From: Variovorax paradoxus
Lineage (GTDB): Bacteria; Pseudomonadota; Gammaproteobacteria; Burkholderiales; Burkholderiaceae_C
Direction: 5' to 3'
Assembly: GCF_000834655.1 (NCBI RefSeq)
Contig: NZ_JXQQ01000058.1
Coordinates: 43,601-107,600 of the forward strand
DNA: 64,000 bases
Shown one piece after another: positions 38,202-47,418 of this stretch. The position numbers were made by a program, and so were the translations under genes. Positions within the stretch are counted from its first letter, which is position 1, and each line of letters begins with the position of its first letter. The notes below the pieces were generated by a model, which worked only from the letters and a program-made list of their open reading frames with translations, did no database searches and was not told the DNA's origin.

Positions 38202-39340
38202 GGGGCGGACGATACATGCGTACGACCCTGCCCCAGAAAGGCCCGCTTGTGCCGCCACTCGTCCCACTCCGCATCGGCCTGCGCATCGGCCGTGATGCCG
38301 CTGCCGATGCCGCAGCGCGCCCGGGTGCCGCGCAGCGTCACGGTGCGGATCGGCACGTTGAAGGTCGCATGTCCGCCGGGCCGCACCACGCCGACGGCGC
38401 CGCAGTACACGCCGCGCGCCTCGGGCTCCAGGTCGCGGATCATGCGCATCGCGCCGACCTTGGGTGCGCCCGTGATCGAGCCGCATGGGAACAATGCCGA
38501 GAACACATCCACCAGCGAAACGCCGTCGCGCACTTTCGCCTCGACGTCGGAGGTCATCTGCCACACGGTGGGCAGCGCCTCGGTGTGAAAGAGCCGCGGC
38601 ACGCGCACCGAGAAGGGCTGCGCGATGCGCGAGAGGTCGTTGCGGATCAGGTCCACGATCATCACGTTCTCGGCTCGCTCCTTGGGCAGGGTGCGAAGTC
38701 GCAGCGCCATCGCCTCGTCTTCGGCGGCGGTCGCGCCGCGCGGGGCGGTGCCTTTCATGGGGCGCGCGAGGATCCGTTCGCCTTGCCAGTCGAAGAAGAG
38801 CTCGGGCGACACTGACAGCACCTGCTCGTCGCCGGTGTCGATGAAGGCGGCGTAGCCTTTGGGCTGCGCTTCTTGCAAGGCGATGAACCAGTCGCGTGCA
38901 TCGCCGCGGTACTCGGCCCGCAGCGGCGCGGTGTAGTTGAGCTGGTACAGCTCGCCATTCGCGATGGCGCGATGAATGGCCTTCATGTTGCGGTCGAAGC
39001 CGGCGCGCGAAAGGCCGGCCTGCCAATCGACGGCGGGCGCATGGCCGGCCTCTTCAACGGGCCATGGCAAGGGGGTGTCATGCACACCGAACCACGCCAG
39101 CGGCCCTTCGCCCGCGTGCACCGCGAACGCCGGATCGAACGCCGCTGCCGCCTCGTAGCGCAGATAGCCTGCGCACCAGCGCCCCTCGCGCGACAGCGCC
39201 TCGACGGCCGCCAGCACCGGCTTCACTTCTTCAGGCGTGCGCGCAACGAGCACGCGCGAAGGCACGCCGAAAGCCACGCGCAGCCGCGTCGCCCCATCGC
39301 CGCGCGGATCGGCGAAATCGATCAGCGTCTGCAAGACCAA
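38198..39340 (-). CDS. pabB: Aminodeoxychorismate synthase component I
   Basis: PabB adds ammonia to chorismate to form 4-amino-4-deoxychorismate. The 380-residue protein has the chorismate-enzyme blocks: ANGELYQLNYTAPLRAE, the PabB-specific lysine in RPMKGTAPRG (replaced in anthranilate synthase), AENVMIVDLIRNDLSRIA, LFPCGSITGAPKVGAM, and GIGSGITADA. The N-terminal tryptophan-binding domain is reduced. The amidotransferase partner PabA is not in the window. The stop overlaps pabC by four bases, so these two folate genes form an operon. Confidence 0.95.
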   Translation of the reverse strand: MVLQTLIDFADPRGDGATRLRVAFGVPSRVLVARTPEEVKPVLAAVEALSREGRWCAGYLRYEAAAAFDPAFAVHAGEGPLAWFGVHDTPLPWPVEEAGHAPAVDWQAGLSRAGFDRNMKAIHRAIANGELYQLNYTAPLRAEYRGDARDWFIALQEAQPKGYAAFIDTGDEQVLSVSPELFFDWQGERILARPMKGTAPRGATAAEDEAMALRLRTLPKERAENVMIVDLIRNDLSRIAQPFSVRVPRLFHTEALPTVWQMTSDVEAKVRDGVSLVDVFSALFPCGSITGAPKVGAMRMIRDLEPEARGVYCGAVGVVRPGGHATFNVPIRTVTLRGTRARCGIGSGITADAQADAEWDEWRHKRAFLGQGRTHVSSAP

Positions 39341-39344
39341 ATCG

Positions 39345-40739
39345 TCAGGCCGATTCCGCTGGCTTCGGCGCCACGGGCGCCGGCGTCGATGCCGCGTCGA
39401 CCTTCGTGGTTCCGGCCAGCACGCGCTTTCTCACTGCGTAGATGTTGTTGCGCAGCGCATAGAGCTCGTCCGCATACGACAGCGGCACGGCCACCTTGTT
39501 GACGACGCGATCGAGGTCGTCGAGCTCCTTGAGCAGCGTGTCGCGATCGCCCGTCCTGGCATCGACCTTGCCCTCGATGTCGCGCAGCCGCGCATACCAG
39601 CGGAACACGCGCCGCCGCACGCGGAACTGGTAGAGCGGCGGGATCACGCGGCTCAGCGGCAGCATCAGCACCAGCAGGCCGCCGAGCACCAGCCACATGC
39701 GCTCGACCAGGTTGCTGGCCCAGAAGGGCAGGTAGCGCTGCCAGAAGGGCGGCGTGCCGTTGATCGCGCGGTCACCTTCCGGGCTCACCGGCAGTTCGCT
39801 GGTGCGCGTATTCGGAAAATCGCGCGCCCGGTTGAACCAGCCCGCGCCGCTGTGCACCGTTTGCGCCGATTGCGCGAACAGCTGGCGCAGGGCCGGGTGG
39901 GTTTCCTCGCGCGAGAGCAGCGAGGTGGTGGCCGCGAGCAGCGCCACGTCCGAGGGCGGCAGGTCTTTCGAGAGGTCGACCACGCCGCGCGGCAGCGTCA
40001 CCGCCGAGAGGAACGGAAAGCGCCGCGAGTAGGCATCGGCCTGGCCGAAGTCCATCAGCTTGATGTCGCCCGCGCGTAGCAGCCGCTGCACCTGCGGCGA
40101 CTGCGGCGCGGAAGACAGCACGATCGCATCGAGCAGCCCCGCCTGCAGCGCCTCGGCCGCGGCGGCCTGTTCGAGGTTGGACAGCAGCACGTCGTCGGGC
40201 CCGAGCCGGTTGGCCTTGAAGAGCCGCTCCATGATCTCGGGCAGCCCGCTGCCGGGCATGTCGACGTTCACGCGCAGGCCGCGCAGTTGCGTGAGCGAGG
40301 TGAGCGTGCCGGTCTTCTTGTCGACCTTCAGCGCGCTGTCGGCGCGGTAGAACAGCCAGATCGGCTCATAGAACAGGCTGCCGAGCGAATTGAGCCCGGC
40401 CTCCTCGTCGGCCACCGGGTCGGCGCTGCCGCCGCGCACGAAGCCCACGTCGGCACCGCCCTTGCGCAGCAGTTCCAGGTTTTCGGAGGAGCCCGAGGTG
40501 GGCTTGAGTTCGACCGTGATGCCGTTGGCCTTGAGCGCCTCCGCATAGCGCTTGCCGAACTGCGCATAGGCGCTGCCCGTGGGGCCGGTGGCCAGCGTCA
40601 CATGCTTGGGCGGCTGCGGCTGCAGGTACCAGTAGGCGGCGATCAGCAGGCCGATCAAGAGAAAGATGATGGGCCCGGCCGAGGCGATCAGGTCGCGGAT
40701 CGACAGCAGGATCAGCTTCAGGGTTCTGGGGAACGCCAT
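39345..40739 (-). CDS. Membrane-anchored TAXI-type TRAP solute-binding protein
   Basis: This 464-residue protein has an uncleaved N-terminal transmembrane helix (about residues 18-40), a TAXI-family periplasmic binding domain (TLATGPTGSAYAQFGKRYA, ELLRKGGADVGFVRGG, GLRVNVDMPGSGLPEIM), then a second transmembrane helix (about residues 345-365) and a cytoplasmic coiled-coil-like tail with charged residues. TAXI receptors usually deliver glutamate or other acids to a DctM permease, but no TRAP permease gene is nearby, and the double anchor suggests a sensor or a partner of a distant permease. Ligand unknown. Confidence 0.85.
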   Translation of the reverse strand: MAFPRTLKLILLSIRDLIASAGPIIFLLIGLLIAAYWYLQPQPPKHVTLATGPTGSAYAQFGKRYAEALKANGITVELKPTSGSSENLELLRKGGADVGFVRGGSADPVADEEAGLNSLGSLFYEPIWLFYRADSALKVDKKTGTLTSLTQLRGLRVNVDMPGSGLPEIMERLFKANRLGPDDVLLSNLEQAAAAEALQAGLLDAIVLSSAPQSPQVQRLLRAGDIKLMDFGQADAYSRRFPFLSAVTLPRGVVDLSKDLPPSDVALLAATTSLLSREETHPALRQLFAQSAQTVHSGAGWFNRARDFPNTRTSELPVSPEGDRAINGTPPFWQRYLPFWASNLVERMWLVLGGLLVLMLPLSRVIPPLYQFRVRRRVFRWYARLRDIEGKVDARTGDRDTLLKELDDLDRVVNKVAVPLSYADELYALRNNIYAVRKRVLAGTTKVDAASTPAPVAPKPAESA

Positions 40740-40763
40740 GGTGGTCCTTTCTTTGGGTGTGCG

Positions 40764-41801
40764 TCAGGGGCGCGCTGCGGCGAAGTCCGTCGCGCACGGG
40801 ATGTGCAGCTCGCCCACCGTCACCGACCGCGCCGCATGCACCGCGCGCAGCGTGGCGATGGCCACGGCCTCCGCCGCCATGGTGCCCAGCACCGTCATGC
40901 CGGGGGCATCGCCTTCGAGCGGCACGCGGCCGGTGGCCAGCGCGAACAGCGTGTCGCCGTCGCTCATCGTGTGCACCGGGTTGATGGCGCGCGCAAGGCC
41001 GTCGTGCGCCACGTTCGCGAGGCGATTGGCCTGCACCTTGGTCAGCACCGCGTCGGTCGCCACCACGCCCAGCGTGGTGTTGGTGCCCGCGAGCAGGGGC
41101 TTGGGCAGGTCGCCGCGCAGCAGGGCGCGGCGCGTGTCGAGCAATGCGGTGCCGTCTTCGGTGCGCGCACCGGCCACGGGCTGCGCGGTGTTGTGGTCGA
41201 TCACGTCGCCCAGCGAATTGACCGCGATCAGCGCGCCGACGGTCACGCCGCCGACGGTGACCGATGCGGTGCCGATGCCGCCCTTCATCGCGCGATGCAC
41301 GCCGAAGAGCTTGCCCACCAGCGCGCCGCTGCCGGCGCCCACGTTGCCTTCGGCCGGCGCCGCGCTCGATGCCGCATCGCAGGCCGCGTAGCCGGATGCC
41401 GCATCGGGGCGAAAGCGCGCATCTCCCATCGGCAGGTCGAACAGCACCGCGGCGGGCACGATGGGCAGGGTGCCGAAGCGCACGTCCATGCCGATGTTGC
41501 GCTCCTCGAGCCAGCGCATCGCGCCCTCTGCCGCCGCGAGGCCCCAGGCGCTGCCGCCCGCGAGCATGACCGCATGCACCTGCTGCACCAGGTTGCCGGG
41601 CGAGAGCAGGTCGGTCTCGCGCGTGCCGGGCGCGGCGCCGCGCACGTCGACACCGGCCACGGCGCCTTCGCGCGCCATGACGACGGTGCAGCCGGTGGGG
41701 CGGCGGGTGTCGGAGAAATGGCCTACTTCGATACCGGCGACGTCGGTGATGGCGCCGGCTGGATGGGAGGAGGGGGAAGAGAAAGAAGACGGGGCTGGCA
41801 T
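40764..41801 (-). CDS. P1 family peptidase (DmpA/S58 type)
   Basis: This 345-residue Ntn-hydrolase-like peptidase is related to the DmpA D-aminopeptidase/beta-aminopeptidase group. It shows ITDVAGIEVGHFSD at the start, VMLAGGSAWGLAAAEG, EGNVGAGSGALVGK, and GTNTTLGVVATDAVLTKVQA; the last (residues 239-250) is where relatives cleave themselves to expose a Thr or Ser nucleophile. It would release N-terminal or beta-amino residues from small peptides. No signal peptide is evident. It is divergent from the FAD oxidoreductase gene. Confidence 0.88.
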   Translation of the reverse strand: MPAPSSFSSPSSHPAGAITDVAGIEVGHFSDTRRPTGCTVVMAREGAVAGVDVRGAAPGTRETDLLSPGNLVQQVHAVMLAGGSAWGLAAAEGAMRWLEERNIGMDVRFGTLPIVPAAVLFDLPMGDARFRPDAASGYAACDAASSAAPAEGNVGAGSGALVGKLFGVHRAMKGGIGTASVTVGGVTVGALIAVNSLGDVIDHNTAQPVAGARTEDGTALLDTRRALLRGDLPKPLLAGTNTTLGVVATDAVLTKVQANRLANVAHDGLARAINPVHTMSDGDTLFALATGRVPLEGDAPGMTVLGTMAAEAVAIATLRAVHAARSVTVGELHIPCATDFAAARP

Positions 41802-41849
41802 GGCGGCCGATTATGGGACCGTGTCTCCATGGCCTCTACGATGGGCGCC

Positions 41850-43181
41850 ATGACAGTTGCAAGAAGTAGTTTCTCTCCCGAGGGCGATGCAAGGCGCCAC
41901 GTGGTGGTCATCGGCGCGGGCGCGGTCGGCTGCGCCACGGCCATCGAGGCATTGCGCGCGGGCCTGCGCGTGACGCTCCTGGAGCCCGAAGAACCCGGCG
42001 GCCCGCAGGCGACCAGCTACGGCAACGCCGGCTGGCTCTCGTCGCACTCGGTGGTGCCTCCCGCGCTTCCCGGGGCCTGGCGCAAGGTGCCGGGCTGGCT
42101 GGCCGATCCGCTGGGGCCGCTCGCGGTGCGCTGGCGCCATCTGCCGCGCGCGTTGCCTTGGCTCGTGCGCTACCTGGCTTCGGGCTGGACCGAGGCGCGC
42201 GTGCAACGCACCGCCGACGCGCTGCGCACCTTGCTCGTGGATGCGCCCGCACTGCATGCGCGGCTCGCGGCCGAGGCTGGCGTGCCGCAGCTCATCGAAC
42301 AGCGCGGGCTGCTGCACGCCTACCGCTCGCGCGCCGAGTTCGAAGACGACGCGCTGGGCTGGCGCGTGCGCGAGCGCGTGGGCGTCCGATGGGAAGCGTG
42401 GCCGGCCGACGAGCTGCGCCTCCGCGAACCCGACCTCGATGCGCGCTACACGCTCGGCATCTTCGTGCCCGAGGCCGGCCATTGCCGCAACCCGGGCGCC
42501 TACGTGGCCGCGCTGGCGCAGCACGCGGTGGCGGCCGGGGCCGAGCGGCTCGTCGGGCGTGCCACGGGTTTTCGCATCGAAGGTGGCCGGTTGCGCGCGG
42601 TGCGCACCGGCGACGGAGAGATCGCCTGCGATGCCGCCGCCATCTGCGCCGGCGCCTACTCAGGCCCGCTGGCCGCGGCCGCGGGTTCGCCGGTGCCGCT
42701 GGACACCGAGCGCGGCTACCACGTGGTGATCGAAGGTGCGGCCGTCGGTCCGCGCACGCCGGTGATGGTGGCCGACGGCAAGCTCATCGCGCACTGGATG
42801 GACGGCGGCTTGCGCGCAGCCGGCCAGGTCGAGATCGGCGGACTCGACGCAGCGCCCGACTGGCGCCGCGCGGAGATCCTGCATCGGCATCTGCAATCGA
42901 TGTTTCCCGCGCTTGCAGACACGGGCGGCGCCAAGGCCTTCAAGCAGTGGCTCGGTCGCCGCCCCAGCATGCCCGACGGGTTGCCGTGCATCGGGCCATC
43001 GGCCGCGAGCGCGGACGTCGTGCTTGCATTCGGCCATGGGCACGTGGGCCTGTGCGGCTCGGCGCGTACCGGGCGGCTCGCGGCGCAACTGCTCGCGGGC
43101 ATCGAACCGGAGACGCCGCTGGCGCCGTTCGACGCGGGGCGTTTCAGCTGGCGGGCTCCGGCTCGATCGACAGCACCGTGA
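41850..43181 (+). CDS. FAD-dependent D-amino acid dehydrogenase-like oxidoreductase
   Basis: This 443-residue protein of the DAO/DadA family has the dinucleotide-binding motif VVVIGAGAVGCATAIEALRAG near the N-terminus (quoted in part), SYGNAGWLSSHSVVPPALPG typical of DadA, the NPGAYVAALAQHA block, and the C-terminal FGHGHVGLCGSARTGRL. It oxidises an amino acid or amine in the cytoplasm or at the membrane; the substrate is unknown. ATG at 41850 was chosen, although one at 41829 adds seven residues. Its 3' end overlaps a convergent gene by 38 bases. Confidence 0.9.
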   Translation: MTVARSSFSPEGDARRHVVVIGAGAVGCATAIEALRAGLRVTLLEPEEPGGPQATSYGNAGWLSSHSVVPPALPGAWRKVPGWLADPLGPLAVRWRHLPRALPWLVRYLASGWTEARVQRTADALRTLLVDAPALHARLAAEAGVPQLIEQRGLLHAYRSRAEFEDDALGWRVRERVGVRWEAWPADELRLREPDLDARYTLGIFVPEAGHCRNPGAYVAALAQHAVAAGAERLVGRATGFRIEGGRLRAVRTGDGEIACDAAAICAGAYSGPLAAAAGSPVPLDTERGYHVVIEGAAVGPRTPVMVADGKLIAHWMDGGLRAAGQVEIGGLDAAPDWRRAEILHRHLQSMFPALADTGGAKAFKQWLGRRPSMPDGLPCIGPSAASADVVLAFGHGHVGLCGSARTGRLAAQLLAGIEPETPLAPFDAGRFSWRAPARSTAP

Positions 43182-43446
43182 GCGCCCCATCGACCTTGTC
43201 CGCCGTGAAGCGCACCTTGTCGCCGGGCTTCACCTTGCCGAGCAGTTCGGGGTCCTTCACGCGAAAGACCATCGTCATGCCGGTCATCTCCAGGTTCGGG
43301 ATGTCGCCGTGCCGCAGGGTGATCTTCTTCGCATCGGTGTCGATCTTGCGCACCTCGCCCTCGACGGCGGGCAGCGCGGCCTGCGCGAAGGCGGCAGCGG
43401 CGAGGAGGGCGGCAGAGAGGGCTGTGAGAAGTTTCTTCATGGTCAT
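43144..43446 (-). CDS. CusF-like periplasmic copper-binding protein
   Basis: This 100-residue protein has a signal peptide (residues 1-23) and the CusF-family block DIPNLEMTGMTMVFRVKDP, whose Met residues bind Cu(I), plus the following DKVRFTADKV beta barrel part. It would carry copper in the periplasm. It is the last gene of the minus-strand copper operon, six bases after the DUF411 gene. Its end overlaps the convergent oxidoreductase gene by 38 bases. Confidence 0.9.
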   Translation of the reverse strand: MTMKKLLTALSAALLAAAAFAQAALPAVEGEVRKIDTDAKKITLRHGDIPNLEMTGMTMVFRVKDPELLGKVKPGDKVRFTADKVDGALTVLSIEPEPAS

Positions 43447-43452
43447 GTTCCT

Positions 43453-43914
43453 TCAGCGATAGCTTTGATAGACGCGCGTGCTGCCATCGGCCAGCACGAG
43501 CAGCACGTCGTACGGATCGCGCTGGTCGCCATAGGCCGGGCCGTCCATGCCCGGCGAGCCGACCGGCATGCCCGGCACCGCGAGGCCGACAGCCTTGGGC
43601 TTTTCCTTCAGGAGGCGCTGCACTTCACGTGCGGGCACATGGCCCTCGATGGCGTAGCCGCCGATCTGGCCGGTGTGGCACGAGCCCAGCTTGGCCGGCA
43701 CGCCCAGGCGGGTCCGCGCGGCGGTGTTGCCTTCGTCGTGCACCTTCGTGGCGAAGCCGTTCCTGTTCAGGTGCTTGACCCAGTCCTGGCAGCAGCCGCA
43801 GTTCGGGTCTTTCCAGATCTCGACCATCGGCGCCGCAGCGAAGGCAGTCAGCGGCAAGGTGGAAGCGAGCGCCAGCAGCGGGGCGGCGCGCTTCAAGAGG
43901 GTTCGTCTTTGCAT
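43453..43914 (-). CDS. DUF411 metal-binding exported protein
   Basis: This 153-residue protein has a Tat/Sec-like signal (MQRRTLLKRAAPLLALA...), then the DUF411 core with cysteine motif DPNCGCCQDWVKHL, SCHTGQIGGYAIEGHVPA and LAVPGMPVGSPGMDG. DUF411 proteins are found with copper-resistance genes and are believed to bind metal or carry a thioredoxin-like fold. I chose the ATG at 43914, preceded by AAGGAG, over one at 43941 that directly abuts the cupredoxin stop codon. Part of the copper operon. Confidence 0.9.
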   Translation of the reverse strand: MQRRTLLKRAAPLLALASTLPLTAFAAAPMVEIWKDPNCGCCQDWVKHLNRNGFATKVHDEGNTAARTRLGVPAKLGSCHTGQIGGYAIEGHVPAREVQRLLKEKPKAVGLAVPGMPVGSPGMDGPAYGDQRDPYDVLLVLADGSTRVYQSYR

Positions 43915-43941
43915 GGTGAGCTCCTTGGTTCGTTCGTTCAT

Positions 43942-44457
43942 TCAGGACTTCCGGGGTGAAGCGGCCAGCACGCGGACGCGGCCGGCCATGCCGAGTTCGA
44001 AGTGGTCTTTCACGAGGCACGCGAAGTCGAAGTCGCCGGCGCGGTTGAAGGTCCAGACCATCTCGCCGGTCTTGCCCGCGGGTACATGCACCATCCACGG
44101 ATCGTCGTGTTCCATGTCCGGGTACTTCTTCATCATGGCCGCGTGATTCGCGATTTCCGCCTCGGTGCCGAGCACGAGCTCGTGCAGTTCCTTGCCCTTG
44201 TTCTTTAGGCGGAGGCGAACGGTATCGCCCTCGCGCACTTCGATCACCGACGGCGTGAAGGTCATGTCGTCGGCCATCGCGATGTCGATCGTGCGGCGCA
44301 CGGCACCTGCCTTGCCCTCGATGCCCCAGGGCTTCTGCTCGGGCGCGAGCGTGGCCGCGCCCCTAGGTTTCGGCGCGTGCTTTTCATGGGCCTGCGATGC
44401 GGTCGCGGCGGCCGCGAGCGCGACGCAGAGGGCGATGCACTTGAAGGTCTTTTTCAT
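43942..44457 (-). CDS. Cupredoxin-domain copper protein (CopI-like)
   Basis: This 171-residue periplasmic protein has a signal peptide ending near ASQAHEKH, a His-containing N-terminal region, and a cupredoxin fold with type-1 copper ligands: His in KELHELVLG, Cys and His in FACLVKDHFELGM, and the Met in the last motif. A Met/His segment (HAAMMKKYPDMEHDDPWMV) may bind extra copper. Relatives named CopI protect against copper in the periplasm. It sits between the multicopper oxidase and DUF411 genes. Confidence 0.92.
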   Translation of the reverse strand: MKKTFKCIALCVALAAAATASQAHEKHAPKPRGAATLAPEQKPWGIEGKAGAVRRTIDIAMADDMTFTPSVIEVREGDTVRLRLKNKGKELHELVLGTEAEIANHAAMMKKYPDMEHDDPWMVHVPAGKTGEMVWTFNRAGDFDFACLVKDHFELGMAGRVRVLAASPRKS

Positions 44458-44490
44458 GAGATGAGCTCCAAAAAACTGAAGTGAATGAGG

Positions 44491-45864
44491 TCAGTGGTTG
44501 TGCGCGCCCGAAGGCTTGCGCACGGTGGCGTCGGTGTTGCTGATCGGCGGGGGCGCATTGCGCGCGGCCGGTGGCACGGCGGCGCCGGGCACTTCGCGCG
44601 CCACCGTGCCGGCCGGGTGTTTGAACCAGCCCGGGTCCTTGTAGTCGCCCGGCTTCTGGTCGCGCCGCACCTTCAGCAGCGTGAACATGCCACCCATCTC
44701 GGCCGAGCCGAAGGGCCCGGCGCCGGTCATCATCGGCATCGTGTTGTCGGGAAGGGGCATCTCCATCCCGCCCATGTCGGCCATGCCCTTGTCGCCCATC
44801 ACCATGTAGTCGGGCACGAGCTTCTTTATCTTCTCGGCCACGCCCTTGTGGTCCACGCCGATCATGGTCGGCACCTCGTGGCCCATGGGGCCCATGGTGT
44901 GGTGCGCCTTGTGGCAGTGCAGCGACCAGTCGCCTTCCTCGTCGGCGATGAATTCCATCTGCCGCATCTGGCCCACCGCCACGTCCACCGACACCTCGGG
45001 CCAGCGCGCGGTGCGCGGCACGGGGCCGCCATCGGTGCCGGTCACCTCGAACTCGTGGCCGTGGATGTGGATGGGGTGGTTGGTCATCGTGAGGTTGCCC
45101 ACGCGGATGCGCACGCGGTCTCCCTTGCGCACATTGAGCGTGTCGATGCCCGGGAACACGCGGCTGTTGAAGCTCCAGATGTTGAAGTCCGTCATCGTGT
45201 TGACCTTGGGCGTCGCGCTGCCGGGCTCCACGTCGAAGCTGCCGAGCAGGAAGCAGAAGTCGCGCTGCACCGGCTCGATGAGCGGATGGCTTTCCTTCGG
45301 GTGCGTGACCCAGAAGCCCATCATTCCCATCGCCATCTGCACCATCTCGTCGGCGTGCGGGTGGTACATGAAGGTGCCGGGGCGGCGCGCGGTGAACTCG
45401 TAGACGAAGGTCTTGCCCGGCGGAATGTGCGGCTGCGTGATGCCGCCCACGCCGTCCATGCCGTTGGGCAGCCGCTGGCCGTGCCAGTGCACGGTCGTGT
45501 GCTCGGGCAGCTTGTTGGTCACGTAGATGCGCACGCGGTCGCCCTCGACCGCCTCGATGGTCGGGCCCGGCGACTGGCCGTTGTAGCCCCACATGTTGAC
45601 CTTGAAGCCGGGCGCCATCTCGCGCACGACGGGTTCGGCGACGAGGTGGAATTCCTTGACGCCGGCGTTCATGCGCCAGGGAAGCGTCCAGCCGTTGAGC
45701 GTGACGACGGGGTTGTAGGGGCGTCCGTTCGGCGGCGCAAGCGGCGGCGCGGTGGCGGTCGAGCCCTGCGTCACCGGCTCGGGCAGCGCGGCCATCGAGA
45801 CGCGGCTGACCGTGGTCGCGGCGACGGCGGTGGCAGCGCCTGCGAAGAAGTTGCGGCGGTTCAT
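44491..45864 (-). CDS. Periplasmic multicopper oxidase
   Basis: This 457-residue oxidase probably converts Cu(I) to the less toxic Cu(II). It has a twin-arginine-like signal (MNRRNFFAGAATAVAAT) and all copper motifs: HWHGQRLPNGMDG, YHPHADEMVQ, HPIHIHGHEFEV and LHCHKAHHTMGPMGH. A methionine-rich tail (MVMGDKGMADMGGMEM, MPMMTGAGPFGSAEMGGM) typical of copper-responsive oxidases follows. The start at 45864 leaves one base to the TolC gene stop. Tat export fits the need to load copper before folding. Confidence 0.95.
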   Translation of the reverse strand: MNRRNFFAGAATAVAATTVSRVSMAALPEPVTQGSTATAPPLAPPNGRPYNPVVTLNGWTLPWRMNAGVKEFHLVAEPVVREMAPGFKVNMWGYNGQSPGPTIEAVEGDRVRIYVTNKLPEHTTVHWHGQRLPNGMDGVGGITQPHIPPGKTFVYEFTARRPGTFMYHPHADEMVQMAMGMMGFWVTHPKESHPLIEPVQRDFCFLLGSFDVEPGSATPKVNTMTDFNIWSFNSRVFPGIDTLNVRKGDRVRIRVGNLTMTNHPIHIHGHEFEVTGTDGGPVPRTARWPEVSVDVAVGQMRQMEFIADEEGDWSLHCHKAHHTMGPMGHEVPTMIGVDHKGVAEKIKKLVPDYMVMGDKGMADMGGMEMPLPDNTMPMMTGAGPFGSAEMGGMFTLLKVRRDQKPGDYKDPGWFKHPAGTVAREVPGAAVPPAARNAPPPISNTDATVRKPSGAHNH

Positions 45865-45865
45865 G

Positions 45866-47341
45866 TCAGTGCCCTCCCGCTGCGGGTGCATCGCCGGCTG
45901 CAGCAGTCTGCAGCGCCGTCATGCCGCCGGGCGAGCTGCCCGTGAGCACGAGCTGCAGGTCGGTGTCGGCCAGCCAGAAGTCGCGCTGCGCCTCGATGCC
46001 GGCATTAACGACGAGCATGCTCGCGCGGGTCTCGGCGAGCAGCTCCCACACGCTCGCGAGCATGCCGTTGTAGCGCAGCACCATTTCCTCGTTGACCTTC
46101 TTGCGCAGCGGCAGCACCTCGTCGCGGTAGCGGCGCGCCAATGCGTAGGCCGTGTTCCAGCCCCGCCAGGCTTCGCGCGCCTCGCTCGCGGCCAGTACGC
46201 CCACGTCGCGCACGCGCGCGGCTGACTGCATGTACTGCGCTTCGGCGCGGCCCGTGCGGGCCTGGCCCCAATCGAACAGCGGCAGCGGCAGGTCGAGCTC
46301 GAAGCCGCGCTGCGTCGAACGCGAGCGGTCGGCGTCGTTCTCGAAGGTGGTGTTGCGCACCGCGCCGATCTCCATGGCGTTGATGACACGGGTGGCGCGC
46401 GTGAGGCCGAGCGAGTCGGCCACCGCTGCGTTCCGCGCCTGCGCCGAACGCACGTCGAGCCGGTCGCGCAGCGCCAGCGCCTGCACGTCGCCGAGGTCGG
46501 GCGCGGACTTCGGCAGGGGCGGCAGTCGATCGGGCAGCGTGTAGCCGGCGCGCTCGCCGCCGAGGCCGAGCAGGCGGGTGAGTTGTTCGCGCGTGGCGAC
46601 AGCCGTCTGCTCGGCGCGCGCGAGCTGCGCCGCGGCATCGGCCAGCAGCAGCTGCTCGCGCGTGCGCTGCAATGCGCTCCAGTTGCCGGCTTGTGCCATG
46701 CGGTGCGCAAGCTCGGCGCCGGCCTCCGCAGCGTCCTTCGCATCGCGCAGGTACGCCACGCTTTGCTGCGCCGACACCGCGCGCACCCACGCGCGGCGCG
46801 TGTCGGCGGCCAGCATCAGAACGCCCTGCGCGGCCTGCAGCTTCGCCGCCTCGTGCCGCTGGCCGGCCCAGCGGGCCTGCCACGGCAGCGTGACGAGCCC
46901 GATCACGTTGAAGCTCAGCATCCGCTCGAACTCGCGCCCGCGGCCTTGCGCGAGGCGGCTGAACGAGAGCACCGGGTTCGGCAGGCTCGCGGCCTGCACG
47001 CGGTCGGCGTCGCTCAGTTGCAGCGTGGCAAAGGCGTCCTGCACGCGCGGGCTGTTGACGAGCGCGATGCGTACGGCCGCCTCGGCATCGAGCGGCTTCG
47101 CAAGCCATGCATCGATGCTTTTTTGCGAGGCTTCGTCGGGCACGCGTTGCGCGGCGCTGCCCGCCATCAGCGGGTTGCCCGCGACCAGCGCCTGCACGTC
47201 GGCAGCGCCGCCGTCGGGCGAAAGGCTGGCACACCCGGCCAGTACCAGGGCGCTGGCGAGTGCAGCGGCGCGCTTGAACTGCGCGCTACGCCTTCGATAG
47301 CGAGGGGGGCCGGCAGGCTGCCGGCGAACAATGGGGTTCAC
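45866..47341 (-). CDS. TolC-family outer-membrane channel lipoprotein
   Basis: This 491-residue protein has a lipoprotein signal (VLAGCASLS), then the duplicated TolC/OEP coiled-coil pattern (for example LAKPLDAEAAVRIALVNSP and LALRDRLDVRSAQARNAAV), ending in a short tail. Such channels couple to RND or MFP adaptors to expel metals or drugs across the outer membrane. In this operon, copper is the likely cargo, but no RND pump or adaptor gene accompanies it. It lies between the His/Cys-rich protein and the multicopper oxidase genes. Confidence 0.92.
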   Translation of the reverse strand: MNPIVRRQPAGPPRYRRRSAQFKRAAALASALVLAGCASLSPDGGAADVQALVAGNPLMAGSAAQRVPDEASQKSIDAWLAKPLDAEAAVRIALVNSPRVQDAFATLQLSDADRVQAASLPNPVLSFSRLAQGRGREFERMLSFNVIGLVTLPWQARWAGQRHEAAKLQAAQGVLMLAADTRRAWVRAVSAQQSVAYLRDAKDAAEAGAELAHRMAQAGNWSALQRTREQLLLADAAAQLARAEQTAVATREQLTRLLGLGGERAGYTLPDRLPPLPKSAPDLGDVQALALRDRLDVRSAQARNAAVADSLGLTRATRVINAMEIGAVRNTTFENDADRSRSTQRGFELDLPLPLFDWGQARTGRAEAQYMQSAARVRDVGVLAASEAREAWRGWNTAYALARRYRDEVLPLRKKVNEEMVLRYNGMLASVWELLAETRASMLVVNAGIEAQRDFWLADTDLQLVLTGSSPGGMTALQTAAAGDAPAAGGH

Positions 47342-47418
47342 GCTCGATCTCCATGAGCAATACGACCAACGCCGAGAGCCGGAAAAGGCTCACTGCGGAC
47401 GGACTACGGGCAGGGAGA

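Noticed and set aside
45866..47341. Possibility that the TolC-type gene is a degraded RND operon remnant
   Set aside because: The gene is full length with an intact signal and both repeat halves, and the flanking gaps (1 and 78 bases) leave no room for pseudogene remains of a pump.
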